From: Hungatella sp. UBA7603 | GTDB taxonomy: Bacteria; Bacillota; Clostridia; Lachnospirales; Lachnospiraceae | Assembly: GCA_002478865.1 (NCBI GenBank) | Contig: DLJZ01000007.1 | Coordinates: forward strand, 17,421-81,420 | Direction: 5' to 3' | Length of the DNA stretch: 64,000 nt | Part shown: positions 8,922-17,609 of the stretch, piece by piece | Layout: each line of letters begins with the position of its first letter | How positions within the stretch are numbered: position 1 is the stretch's first letter | The notes under the pieces: generated by a model | The model's database searches: none | Told to the model about the DNA's origin: nothing | The model's input: only the letters and a program-made list of their open reading frames with translations | Translations under genes and position numbers: made by a program

Positions 8922-10031
8922 TTATCTATATAAATCGATGTTTTTTAAATCTTCTGGAATACTAGTAATAGTAGCAATATATTTTCCCTTTAAATATAGA
9001 TCATAGAGTTTATCGTGTCGTAATACAAAGTAATCATCATCAGTTTGAATAATGAATGTACCTGAAACTTTTTTTGCACTTACATTATATGACTCGAAAG
9101 TATATTTAAAAGAGAATAAGAGAAAAGATAATGATAGAACAAGGGGGATAAAATTGTATAATGAGATTCTTTTTCTTTTATTATTATATTTGTATTTTAA
9201 TGCCATATTGATACGGTACTCTAACATATTGTTTTTCAACGCAAACGGTAGAACTATAGTTGAATTTCCATTCTTATACATCCTTTTTGATATATCTAGT
9301 AAAGTTTCTAAATAAGATAAGCTTGATTTTAAACTAAGATTTTGTAAGACATTAGTATCGGCATGAGTTTCTAAAGCTCGAATCACTGATCTATGTATCA
9401 ACCAAACTAAGGGATTCCACCAGTAAATAATTGTCACTACTTCTATAAATGCTTTTATTAAATTGTGGTGTTGCTTGCAATGTTCCAGCTCATGTAGAAG
9501 TATAAAATTTGTTTCATTTTCAGTTAATTTTGAAGGTAGTACAATAATGTGATTACATAAACCTACAACGAATGGTCCAGTGTTAATATCTAACTGCACA
9601 ATTTTAGGTTTTTGTTTAATTTGTTTTTGATCACAGATCCTTAAAAAAATGTAAAGAGTTTCTTTGTTATTTGTATCAGGAATCATGGTTAATAAATGAA
9701 GTAATTTAAAATGTTTAAAAATTATAAACATTAGCAGCAGTACTGAAATGGATAGCCAAATATATAATAGGATACTACCGATGCGAATACTTTTTATGAG
9801 GTTTAAGTTTCCTATCGTGTCGAAAGCTGGTAGTATATTCTTTGAAGTTAGAGTATTTGTAAAGGGGAATTCATAAGGTATGAGCATCTTTCCGATAATT
9901 AAAAGATTAATCGTCCAAATTGGAATTCCCTTTTTAAAATTCAATATCTCCGGTCGTTTTAAAAGAGGCAAAATTGACAGAGAAGCAAAACTGCAGAACA
10001 AACTATTTGTTATAATTAGAGAGAATGACAT
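8922..10031 (-). CDS. BlaR1-type M56 membrane metalloprotease
   Basis: A 369-residue integral membrane protein with the gluzincin motif H180-E-L-E-H184 (ILLHELEHCKQHH) on a cytosolic loop and hydrophobic helices at the N-terminus (~1-55 and ~82-105) and near residue 305. BlaR1 proteins sense a signal outside the cell and trigger cleavage of the BlaI repressor. Here the ~60 residues after the last helix are far too short for the penicillin-binding sensor of BlaR1, so the signal is probably not a beta-lactam. It starts two bases after the BlaI-like stop codon, so the two are co-transcribed. It lies divergent to the RiPP-like cluster, which it may control. Confidence 0.88.
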   Translation of the reverse strand: MSFSLIITNSLFCSFASLSILPLLKRPEILNFKKGIPIWTINLLIIGKMLIPYEFPFTNTLTSKNILPAFDTIGNLNLIKSIRIGSILLYIWLSISVLLLMFIIFKHFKLLHLLTMIPDTNNKETLYIFLRICDQKQIKQKPKIVQLDINTGPFVVGLCNHIIVLPSKLTENETNFILLHELEHCKQHHNLIKAFIEVVTIIYWWNPLVWLIHRSVIRALETHADTNVLQNLSLKSSLSYLETLLDISKRMYKNGNSTIVLPFALKNNMLEYRINMALKYKYNNKRKRISLYNFIPLVLSLSFLLFSFKYTFESYNVSAKKVSGTFIIQTDDDYFVLRHDKLYDLYLKGKYIATITSIPEDLKNIDLYR

Positions 10032-10032
10032 A

Positions 10033-10434
10033 TTAATCGTCCTCCTGTTCCTTTTTGCGTTTAATAATATCCTCTAATTCATCTAAAATGGTAGTATCAT
10101 TATTTTTTACTATATGATCTATAAAATTTAATGTTGAAAAATTAGGTGCATTTGCACGCATAGATTGCAGATGATATGCAGCATATTGTTCCGCACTTAT
10201 TATGGGGATATAGCTTCTTGTAAGAACAGTTCCACTATATACAATATCATCAACCTTTATATATCCTTTTTTCATTAAATTTCTCATGGCTGCTTGAACA
10301 GTATTTATACTTAATTCGTTGCCTCCTTCTGCAATTGCGGATGAAGTCATAGATTTGCCGGTATGCCAAAAAATAGACATTATTTCTTTCTCTCTTTCAC
10401 TGATTTTTGGTAACTTGGTTTCCATAATATTCAA
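10033..10434 (-). CDS. BlaI/MecI-family repressor
   Basis: About 130 residues with the BlaI winged helix (LPKISEREKEIMSIFWHTGKSMTSSAIAEG, then LSINTVQAAMRNLMKKGYIKVDD) and a C-terminal dimerisation helix region. BlaI repressors bind dyads near their own promoter until the partner protease inactivates them. The partner M56 gene is directly downstream. The start is uncertain: TTG at 10434 lies four bases after GGGAG, while ATG at 10425 is farther away. The gene is divergent from the DUF6765/precursor/maturase genes across a 333-bp region with an operator-like dyad. Confidence 0.88.
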   Translation of the reverse strand: MNIMETKLPKISEREKEIMSIFWHTGKSMTSSAIAEGGNELSINTVQAAMRNLMKKGYIKVDDIVYSGTVLTRSYIPIISAEQYAAYHLQSMRANAPNFSTLNFIDHIVKNNDTTILDELEDIIKRKKEQEDD

Positions 10435-10578
10435 ATAACTCCCATCTACTACATATAAAATATGTTTTTGTGTTTTGTTAGTGTAACTTGCATTATATTT
10501 GTATTTTATTACCGTGTCAATATATTATAAGTTATTACTTCTCTAATAATTGTAAAAGTATTATTTTACAGTAAGAGG

Positions 10579-10607
10579 TTGACAACGACAGATAAAGTTG
10601 TTAATAT
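10579..10607 (+). promoter_or_regulatory. Strong sigma-A-type promoter for the RiPP-like cluster
   Basis: TTGACA at 10579-10584, a 17-bp spacer, then TAATAT at 10602-10607. It points toward the DUF6765-like gene at 10768. Confidence 0.7.
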
Positions 10608-10625
10608 TACACTAAGACAGTAATA
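10605..10625. promoter_or_regulatory. Candidate BlaI-type operator overlapping the -10 box
   Basis: The dyad TATTAC-N9-GTAATA overlaps the -10 hexamer. The word TTACACTAA within it recurs in inverted form at about 10478-10488, nearer the BlaI start. BlaI/MecI sites are TACA/TGTA dyads, so this is a reasonable but unproved match. A second dyad, TGTAAAA-N6-TTTTACA, lies at 10551-10570. Confidence 0.4.
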
Positions 10626-10767
10626 AAATATCGTATCATTATAAAAATGATAAAAAGATATTGTTGTAATTATTAAGCGATTTTATGCACTGGCGAGAAA
10701 TAGCCATGAGTTCTAAGGCTGTAGGAAAGTTATAATATAATCTAATATTATGGAGGTGAGAATATCA

Positions 10768-11808
10768 ATGAATATAAATTTTCATTATTTTGCTGTTAAG
10801 GTTCTTGCAGTAAAAGCTGGTTTTAATACCGATGACGCCCAAACAATTGCTAAATATTCACAATTTGTTGACGATTTTATACTAGACGGTGTAAGAAATT
10901 ATCAATATGTTCCCGAATTCGCCAGATACTTGGCAACACAATCGGGAGAATACTGGCGTTTTAACAATGTGAGAACAGGCTTTGACACATTACAATCCGT
11001 AGACTTGTCAGGCAATGCAGGGTTGCAAAAGAGCATGTTAATTCCGTTTCACTTTATTACGGCAAAATCTTTAACGAATATTGATAAGAGCAACAGGAAA
11101 AATTACCGGACTGTACCTGTAAAGATGGATACCCCATCATTATTATCGGATTTATTAAAGAATGCCCGAGAAGAATACCTCTTTTCACCTTCCCATAGTA
11201 CTTTAATCAAAATTTCTATTTTAATACATACTTTCGCTGATTCTTATGCGCACCAGCTTTTTTCTGGTTTTAAAGGATGGGAAAATGCCTCGTATATAGT
11301 GCAGTGTATAGATAACAATAACAATTCTGACATCACAGCTTCTTACAAACCACAAGTTAGTGCTGCATTGCCCCATATTGGACACGCCAATCTATTAACT
11401 GCCGCAGATGACAGTAATGTTACTTTTGATATGGTGCTAAAAAACTCAGAAACTGAAAGCTATCCGTATTCCTATCGCTATACAAGAAGTAATACAGAAG
11501 AATTTCTAATTGCTGCAAAAGAAATCCTGAATTATCTTCTTAGTTTAAGAGGAAAGGATAAAATAAATGATGCAGACTGGAATATCTTTTCACCGCTTTT
11601 GAGAAGGGGTCTGCTGGCAACGGAGAAAACCAATGTAGAGGTATTAAAATCATATTGGAGAAAGATTTTTTCCGACATAACCTTCTATTATGTGAAAGAA
11701 GAATTATATTATATTGAATCAGGCTCACAGCTTCAGAATGAAGATTTCTTTTATTATAACGTATTTGCCGATAAAATAAGACGGCAGGTTGATTCTTCGA
11801 TCACTTAA
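10768..11808 (+). CDS. DUF6765-like protein
   Basis: 346 residues, soluble, no signal peptide. The N-terminus (NFHYFAVKVLAVKAGF, then IAKYSQFVDDF) and the central HTFADSYAHQLFSGFKGWEN match what I recall of DUF6765. The spaced His/Asp pairs in these helices resemble helical metal-dependent hydrolases of the phospholipase-C type; that is inference. It begins after GGAGGTGA (Met 10768 rather than 10750) and lies about 100 bp before the Cys-rich precursor gene on the same strand. It may act on or with the peptide, or give self-protection. Function is unknown. Confidence 0.65.
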   Translation: MNINFHYFAVKVLAVKAGFNTDDAQTIAKYSQFVDDFILDGVRNYQYVPEFARYLATQSGEYWRFNNVRTGFDTLQSVDLSGNAGLQKSMLIPFHFITAKSLTNIDKSNRKNYRTVPVKMDTPSLLSDLLKNAREEYLFSPSHSTLIKISILIHTFADSYAHQLFSGFKGWENASYIVQCIDNNNNSDITASYKPQVSAALPHIGHANLLTAADDSNVTFDMVLKNSETESYPYSYRYTRSNTEEFLIAAKEILNYLLSLRGKDKINDADWNIFSPLLRRGLLATEKTNVEVLKSYWRKIFSDITFYYVKEELYYIESGSQLQNEDFFYYNVFADKIRRQVDSSIT

Positions 11809-11845
11809 ATCTGGCTCTATTGGCTAATTCCATGCATAAGTATTC

Positions 11846-11859
11846 CTGATTTAAATCAG
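11846..11859. promoter_or_regulatory. Palindrome between the DUF6765-like and precursor genes
   Basis: CTGATTTAAATCAG is a perfect 14-bp palindrome, flanked at about 20 bp on both sides by ATGCAT. It could be an operator or a small hairpin ahead of the precursor gene. Confidence 0.3.
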
Positions 11860-11907
11860 ATTCTATACGATGCATTTAATTAAGATTTTAGGAAAGGAAG
11901 TGATTCC

Positions 11908-12066
11908 ATGATGAAACAGGAACATAATTCAGAATTGGTACTAGAAGTAAAAGATCTTCTTGTATGCAACAAAATTGATTCTAACCTTATGGCAGAAAAT
12001 GACAGTGATTCCTTTTTAGCATCCTGCCCTACATGCATCGCCTGTACTTGCATGATTTGTGTGTAA
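11908..12066 (+). CDS. Cys-rich RiPP precursor peptide
   Basis: A 52-residue gene, small enough to be missed by automatic calling. AAAGGAAGTGA precedes two tandem ATG codons (11908 and 11911). Residues 1-~36 are an acidic/hydrophobic leader (SELVLEVKDLLVCNKID). Residues 39-52 are SCPTCIACTCMICV, with Cys at 40, 43, 46, 48 and 51; Cys20 is in the leader. The gene sits between a DUF6765-like gene and two radical-SAM/SPASM enzymes and is followed by its own hairpin, the standard layout for a precursor. It recalls clostridial Cys-rich peptides of the CLI_3235/Clo7bot kind, but I cannot test homology. Expected products are Cys-derived thioether links. Bioactivity is unknown. Confidence 0.82.
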   Translation: MMKQEHNSELVLEVKDLLVCNKIDSNLMAENDSDSFLASCPTCIACTCMICV

Positions 12067-12082
12067 TAGTACTTACAGCAAG

Positions 12083-12115
12083 GAAAACGACTTATTTTTA
12101 GAATAAGTCGTTTTC
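12083..12115 (+). terminator. Hairpin between precursor and maturase genes
   Basis: A perfect 14-bp stem, GAAAACGACTTATT with its complement, and a five-base loop, 17 bp after the precursor stop. It probably acts as a partial terminator so that precursor transcript exceeds maturase transcript. Confidence 0.75.
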
Positions 12116-12280
12116 TGCTTATGGCCACTTTTTCGGTGTATAAAAGTTAATGGTATTAAAGTTTAAAAGATAGAATCTCACGTAAAATTCTTTCATACTG
12201 TAAATATAATTAAATACATTGAATCATCTGCAGGATAATTTGCAAAATCAATGTTTAATGAATATCCTTAGGAGGAAACT

Positions 12281-13780
12281 ATGGTACAGGAAACTTCACT
12301 TATCCGTTTTAAAGAGTATGTTGCAATCAGAAATGATTTCGTTTTAAAAAAAGATGAGGATCAAATTATCCTCTACCCTTTAGATTTTATAGAATCAAAA
12401 TTCATTACGATCAATCCTTTTTATGGTTTTATTCTTTCCTTGTTAGATGGAACCCGAAAGTTTTCAGATGTTAAAGCAAACTTTAATGAATATTTCCCCA
12501 GTTGTGAGCAGGAACTAGAAGAACTTTTGACGAGTCTGGATACTACCATACGGAAATATCCGACACAATCAGGTATTGGAAAAGATGGACTTTATCTTAT
12601 GTCCGACGAACCAATTCCTCAATCATGTCGTTATGATCCAAGAGAATTTATTGTTTCTGCGGATAAATTTCGTGAACGCTCTTTGGATATTCGAAATAAA
12701 AAGCGTCTTAAGACGCCTATCTGCCTAATGGCTTTTTTTACAGACCAATGTCAGACCAACTGTATTTATTGTTATGCTCACAGAAAAAGAGAGCCAGAAA
12801 TGTCCCTGGAGAATTGGAAAAAAATCATACAGCAAATGAAGGAATTGGATATTAAACTTATTTCCCTTGATGGAGGGGATGTGATAGCCAGGAAAGATGG
12901 TATTGATTTCTTAGAAGAATTAGTAAAAAATGACATACTATTTTTATTATCTACAAAAGGACATTTTACAAAGGAGCATGTAAAACGTTTGATGGATGCT
13001 GGTTTTAAGGATAAAGTCAGGAACGTGGGTGAACGGAAAGTCCAGCTAAGTGTGGATGCCTGGGATGATGAAAAAGTGAAGGTAATTACCGGAAATCCTA
13101 ATTTTAAAAGGAACATAACAGAAACTTTTGATAATTTTATGGAGGTAGGTATTTCACCAAAGGTTAAAGGGGTTCTTATGCCTTATAATGTTGATCAAAT
13201 GTATAAAATAGTTGAATTTTTCTATGCCAGAGGTGCAAGGCGTTTTCAATTTGTAAAGTATGCCCGCTCCTTCTTTAGGCATAAGGAAGAATATTTTATG
13301 AATGAAGAAGCAATTAATAATGCTAAAATCCAACTGGAGAAAATACATTCCCAGTTCCCCGATATCGATATTACTGATGACTTAAACCAAATGGATTTAG
13401 GTGGTAACTGGTCCCTAGATCTGAAAAAACAGGTGTGGACAAACCGTTCCGGCTGCGGCGGTGGTTGGACCATGCTTGGTATAGCTCCCAATGGACGAGC
13501 CATTCTTTGTGAGCAGATGATACAGGAAGAATCCTATTATGTTGGAGACTTAAACCGTCAAACTATTATGGAGATTTGGAACGGACGGGAAATGCTTGAT
13601 TTTATTTACCCTCAAAGAGAAAAATTTAAGGACTCGATTTGTGAGAGTTGTGACGAATTTGAAGCCTGTCATTGGGAAAAGGGGTACTGCTATCGTAATG
13701 CATTTTTTTCTTATGGCACTGTATATGACGCTCCTCCAAACTGCTATAAACAAATGAAACTTGGGTTAAGGTTGAATTAA
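12281..13780 (+). CDS. Radical SAM/SPASM peptide maturase with PqqD-like N-terminal domain
   Basis: 499 residues. Residues ~1-95 look like a PqqD-type RiPP recognition element (ILYPLDFIESKFITINPFYGFILSLLDGTRKFSDV). The radical-SAM cluster motif is C157-x3-C161-x2-C164 (TDQCQTNCIYCYA), with a GGD-type SAM-binding strand (LISLDGGDV). The C-terminal SPASM region holds the further Cys set (SGCGGGW, ILCEQM, SICESCDEFEACHW, GYCYRN, PNCYKQ) for auxiliary [4Fe-4S] clusters. Such enzymes form thioether or C-C crosslinks in peptides. It follows the Cys-rich precursor and lies 19 bp before a second maturase. AGGAGG precedes the start. Confidence 0.92.
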   Translation: MVQETSLIRFKEYVAIRNDFVLKKDEDQIILYPLDFIESKFITINPFYGFILSLLDGTRKFSDVKANFNEYFPSCEQELEELLTSLDTTIRKYPTQSGIGKDGLYLMSDEPIPQSCRYDPREFIVSADKFRERSLDIRNKKRLKTPICLMAFFTDQCQTNCIYCYAHRKREPEMSLENWKKIIQQMKELDIKLISLDGGDVIARKDGIDFLEELVKNDILFLLSTKGHFTKEHVKRLMDAGFKDKVRNVGERKVQLSVDAWDDEKVKVITGNPNFKRNITETFDNFMEVGISPKVKGVLMPYNVDQMYKIVEFFYARGARRFQFVKYARSFFRHKEEYFMNEEAINNAKIQLEKIHSQFPDIDITDDLNQMDLGGNWSLDLKKQVWTNRSGCGGGWTMLGIAPNGRAILCEQMIQEESYYVGDLNRQTIMEIWNGREMLDFIYPQREKFKDSICESCDEFEACHWEKGYCYRNAFFSYGTVYDAPPNCYKQMKLGLRLN

Positions 13781-13799
13781 CAGAGGGAGGTTATGTAAG

Positions 13800-15116
13800 A
13801 TGATAATCAGTAACCAGATGCTATGGAAATGCTCTGCCTTTACCAGCATTTATAAGATAAAGGATAATGTACTTTTGTTTTCAAGCATAAATGGGAAATT
13901 ATTGAAATTTACACCCAAACAATTTACTGTTATACAGGAAATCTTTAATTCGGTGAAAGACACAGGTACTTCCAGTCAGAAAGAACTGATAGAGCTTCTT
14001 TCGTCACAAGCATTTTTAGTACCTGCAGATTTTGATGAAATTGAAGCGGCGCATCAGAAATACTTAGCAAATATCCATAATAATAAACGTCTGGTTTTGG
14101 TACTATCGCCGACAATGAGATGTAATTTTTCCTGTTCTTACTGCTTTGAGAAAAACGCGGTAAAAGGCAGTGACATGACTAATGACACTCAAGAAAAGTT
14201 AATAGGGCTTGTCAAAAATAAATTGGAAGAAGGAGGGCTTTTGGATATTCAATGGTTTGGCGGAGAGCCTTACATGGCCTTTCAGACGATAGAAAGTTTA
14301 ACAAAGCATTTTCAGGAAATCTGCAATGAAAAAAATGCTATATATGAAGCCGGCATTATCACTAACGGCTCTTTACTTACTCTTGATAATATTTCTCGAT
14401 TGGAGCACTTACATATTACTAATATGCAGATAACGTTAGACGGCACTCCGGAGACCTTTTCAAGGCATAAAAGAATTTCCCTTGAAAATGCAATTGAATT
14501 TTATGACAGAATCTATACCCAGATTCCGTATCTGATAAAGCAGTTAAAACATCTTTGCATCAGAATTAATATTGATCGGAATAACTATAAAGAGGCTTAT
14601 TATGTTGTTGATGAATTGAGTAAACGTGGCCTGATAGACAATCGGATCGATTTAAGATTGGGACTTTTAGAGGGTAAAAACGGCATTGTGGATTGTATTC
14701 CTCACTCTTGTTTAAGTAGCGAAGAATATCTGGAATTTGATCTGGAGTTTAAGGAATATATATTTAAACAGGGGTTTACCGTATACAGCTACCCTATGCC
14801 GCAGCTCTACCCTTGCGCTACCGTTACAGAAAACAGCTACTCCATTGATCCATCCGGAAATATCTACCACTGTGTGCCGGAAACGGGGCAAGGTCAGGAT
14901 GTAAAAGCAACACTAGATCACATGGATGAATATCAGCCAAATGAATATCAGGGATTTGATCCCTGGAATATCACTGGCTGTAAGACCTGTTCCTTGCTAC
15001 CTATCTGCTTAGGACGTTGTCCAAGACGACAGGTATATGAAAAACCTTATAAATGTCTAACAAAATATAAATTTGATGAGAGACTTTTGCTTTACTCCAA
15101 TTGTCAGAGGAGATAA
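13800..15116 (+). CDS. Second radical SAM/SPASM peptide maturase
   Basis: 438 residues, resembling clostridial Cys-rich-peptide maturases and anSME-like enzymes. The N-terminal ~95 residues are a small recognition-like domain. The core motif is C108-x3-C112-x2-C115 (MRCNFSCSYCFEK), followed by the WFGGEP SAM-binding motif. The SPASM region is CATVTENSYSIDPSGNIYHC followed by GCKTCSLLPICLGRCPR and a last Cys near the C-terminus. GGGAGG lies ahead of the ATG. Two dissimilar maturases beside one precursor suggest two successive modifications or a heteromeric enzyme. No exporter or leader protease follows; the C39 exporter at 2531-4690 is the nearest candidate, though the leader lacks a Gly-Gly site. 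Confidence 0.92.
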   Translation: MIISNQMLWKCSAFTSIYKIKDNVLLFSSINGKLLKFTPKQFTVIQEIFNSVKDTGTSSQKELIELLSSQAFLVPADFDEIEAAHQKYLANIHNNKRLVLVLSPTMRCNFSCSYCFEKNAVKGSDMTNDTQEKLIGLVKNKLEEGGLLDIQWFGGEPYMAFQTIESLTKHFQEICNEKNAIYEAGIITNGSLLTLDNISRLEHLHITNMQITLDGTPETFSRHKRISLENAIEFYDRIYTQIPYLIKQLKHLCIRINIDRNNYKEAYYVVDELSKRGLIDNRIDLRLGLLEGKNGIVDCIPHSCLSSEEYLEFDLEFKEYIFKQGFTVYSYPMPQLYPCATVTENSYSIDPSGNIYHCVPETGQGQDVKATLDHMDEYQPNEYQGFDPWNITGCKTCSLLPICLGRCPRRQVYEKPYKCLTKYKFDERLLLYSNCQRR

Positions 15117-15249
15117 TAAAATGGCACCTTTATAAAAGTTGATTATTATATTCTTATAGAGGTGTAGCTGATTCGATTTAATGAACTATATTATAATATA
15201 GCATTGAAGGAAGTAGAGAGGGCGCGTATAATTTGGTATTAAAATCTAT

Positions 15250-15291
15250 CTGGACTTGTGTTTGCGTTATTGACACAAGTCCAGTCTGTTT
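15250..15291 (+). terminator. Terminator after the maturase genes
   Basis: A 12-bp perfect stem CTGGACTTGTGT with an 11-base loop, followed by a T-rich tail. It ends the RiPP-like cluster before the convergent NmrA-like gene. An earlier imperfect hairpin lies at about 15125-15165. Confidence 0.75.
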
Positions 15292-15347
15292 GTATCACAG
15301 GCTAATATTTTAGGGTTATACGGGGGGTAACTTACAATTAGTTACAG

Positions 15348-16265
15348 CTATTTGCAGTCACTATTGCTTTTTCTTTGCCTATATAATGGCAATAACGTCT
15401 CATTTACAAAACTTACATAAGATGTAGTCGTTGTGTTTTCTACAGAACGTGGTTCCAACATTCGTATATGGCCTGTATTCATTGCATCAGCTACTTCAAG
15501 AATGAGTTGAATGATATGCTCAGAAAAGTTTAAATTCTGAAAATCCAACCTTGTTTTTTCTTTTGAATCCTGAACGTAAGTTAGGCCGGGAGATTCAATG
15601 GCTTTGCCGATTATGGTAGAAACCTCTTGCATTGTAAGGTCCTGATTTCCGTGGAGTTCACGGAATTGTTTTCCTTTAAAATCTAGCGTTAGCAAAGCTT
15701 CACCGGCAGCAGAACCAACATCGCGGGTAGCAATAAATGGGAATTTAACATTGGATTTAAAAGGACCTGCTGTTGTATTGCGAGCTAGAATATTGTCTAC
15801 CTGGGAGAGCGTGTTTTCCATGAAGTAGCCTGGTCGTAGATGGAGCACGTTTAAATTTGTGATATCATTAAGACGTTGTTCAAGCTGGTGCAGACCGGCG
15901 ACAGATCCGGTTCCTTCTGATTTATCGGCACCCCAGCTACTTAAAGAGACGACATATTGTACTTTTGCCTCAATTAAAGCAGGTATAATCGCATCTATAA
16001 TTCGCTCTTGAAAGGCACGAAAGTCGTTGCTTGTAGTAATATAGTTAGGCTGGAGCATCACATAGACGGCTTTTGCCCCGGTAAACGCTTTCGTTAGAGC
16101 CACCCTGTCTGTTGATTCAGTGACGAAAATATCAGCACCTTTTTCGGCAAATACTGCCAGTCGTTCTGCATTTCGTCCAAGTACCCTTACGGATTGCCCT
16201 TTCTCCAGCAAGTAATTTGCCACTACACTTCCTGTTCTGCTAGTTGCACCTGTTATTACATACAT
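15348..16265 (-). CDS. NmrA-like NAD(P)-binding oxidoreductase
   Basis: 305 residues. The Rossmann motif is at the N-terminus (YVITGATSRTGSVVANYLLEKG), followed by VRVLGRNAERL for NADP(H) preference and the atypical-SDR signatures VVSLSSWGA and LRPGYFMEN. The family covers NADPH sensors and quinone reductases that often lack the YxxxK dyad, as here. It is divergently transcribed from an AraC regulator, a common pairing for inducible oxidoreductases of this type. Substrate unknown. Confidence 0.85.
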   Translation of the reverse strand: MYVITGATSRTGSVVANYLLEKGQSVRVLGRNAERLAVFAEKGADIFVTESTDRVALTKAFTGAKAVYVMLQPNYITTSNDFRAFQERIIDAIIPALIEAKVQYVVSLSSWGADKSEGTGSVAGLHQLEQRLNDITNLNVLHLRPGYFMENTLSQVDNILARNTTAGPFKSNVKFPFIATRDVGSAAGEALLTLDFKGKQFRELHGNQDLTMQEVSTIIGKAIESPGLTYVQDSKEKTRLDFQNLNFSEHIIQLILEVADAMNTGHIRMLEPRSVENTTTTSYVSFVNETLLPLYRQRKSNSDCK

Positions 16266-16601
16266 TGTGTTTTCCTCCTAATCTTTTCTTTTTTTCATTA
16301 CATTCATATCTTTAATTGAATATATAGGGTTATAGTAATTCTACTTCATATCTAAGTAACTCTGTCTCGTATCAAATACGATCTGTCTTTCTCCTCTCAT
16401 TATCATTCCGAAACATTGCACAATAAAATCAAATATTGTGTTATGATTTTGCTTACCCTTATCATATGCCATATGAAGCAAAGCACGGTAGAATATTCGG
16501 CTCAAAATATTGCCTATTTCTATCACACATGTTAAGATTCATTTGAACAATTTTAAATATCTCGTTGTTTATGTTTATTATAAATGGAGGTGAATTCTAA
16601 T
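16266..16601. promoter_or_regulatory. Divergent NmrA-like/AraC promoter region
   Basis: 336 bases with no supported gene. The inverted repeat CACAATA-N8-TATTGTG at 16420-16441 lies near the middle and is a candidate operator for the AraC regulator. Confidence 0.35.
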
Positions 16602-17507
16602 ATGGAAATAGGCATGGAGGTTGAAAAGATAGAAGAAAAGCAAACAGAATTGGTTCAACTAATTAATCGCTATGCTCCAACGGATGGAAGTCATTCGTCG
16701 CCCATTACCTCCTTGCATTTTACTCGCATCTCAGAAATGGAAGGTCCTGTTTATGCGGTCCAGGGCCCGGCCTTGTGTATCATTGTTCAGGGAGCAAAAG
16801 AGTTTATAGTGGCTGAGAGCCGCTATTATTACGATCCCTTCCACTACCTGGTGGTTTCGTTGGATTTACCGTATATTGGGCAGATTATACAGGCTGATCC
16901 TCAGTCTCCGCTATTATGTATGAGCATACAAATTGAACCAGAGTTAATTTTTGATATTTTGCAAGATATCAGTCCCTCTATAAGTGAAGTTGATTCGCAC
17001 CGAGGCATGTTTATAGGCGAAATTACTTCGCTTCTATTAGATGCATGCTGCAGGTTGGTAAGACTCTTAGAGACACCAAAGGATATTCCTGTACTTTCTA
17101 CTCTTATTATAAGGGAAATATTTTATCGCATTCTTCAGGCGGAACAAGGGGATTTCTTGAAACAAATCGGAATTAGAGATAGTTACACTCGCAAAATCGC
17201 AGAAATCACTGTCATGATAAGGGAAGAGTTTGATAAACCGCTGAATATAGCATGTTTGGCTCGCACTGCCAATATGAGTGTTGCCTCGCTGTATCGCCAT
17301 TTCAAACAAGTTACTGCCATGAGTCCTTTGCAATATCAGAAGCAATTACGTTTGCAAAAAGCACGACACCTTTTAATATCGACGCGGATCAATGCTGCTG
17401 ACGCGGGCTTTCAAGTCGGGTACGAAAGCCCTTCTCAGTTTAGCCGTGAATATTCACGGATGTTTGGATTTCCACCAAAAAGTGACGTAAAGCATCTGCG
17501 TGATTGA
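16602..17507 (+). CDS. AraC-family regulator with cupin-like N-terminal domain
   Basis: 301 residues. Residues ~20-175 form the AraC_N-type sensing domain (SLHFTRISEMEGPVYAVQGPALCIIVQGAKEF). The C-terminal ~100 residues hold two helix-turn-helix units (LNIACLARTANMSVASLYRHFKQVTAMSPLQYQKQLRL and NAADAGFQVGYESPSQFSREYSRMFGFPP). Met at 16602 is chosen because GGAGGTGA lies just upstream, inside the longer frame starting at 16584. Likely target: the divergent NmrA-like gene and perhaps the amidohydrolase downstream. Confidence 0.9.
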   Translation: MEIGMEVEKIEEKQTELVQLINRYAPTDGSHSSPITSLHFTRISEMEGPVYAVQGPALCIIVQGAKEFIVAESRYYYDPFHYLVVSLDLPYIGQIIQADPQSPLLCMSIQIEPELIFDILQDISPSISEVDSHRGMFIGEITSLLLDACCRLVRLLETPKDIPVLSTLIIREIFYRILQAEQGDFLKQIGIRDSYTRKIAEITVMIREEFDKPLNIACLARTANMSVASLYRHFKQVTAMSPLQYQKQLRLQKARHLLISTRINAADAGFQVGYESPSQFSREYSRMFGFPPKSDVKHLRD

Positions 17508-17609
17508 CGCAGAGCAATATAATTCTGAATATCATATCAAATTATGAGAGATCATAGAAGTAGTACTGGTTTGTCTCGTTTGGGATTAAGAATAAGGAAG
17601 GACAATACG

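Noticed and set aside
16341..16526. 61-codon minus-strand frame in the NmrA-like/AraC gap
   Set aside because: No ribosome site or recognisable motif; it lies across the divergent promoter region with an inverted repeat.
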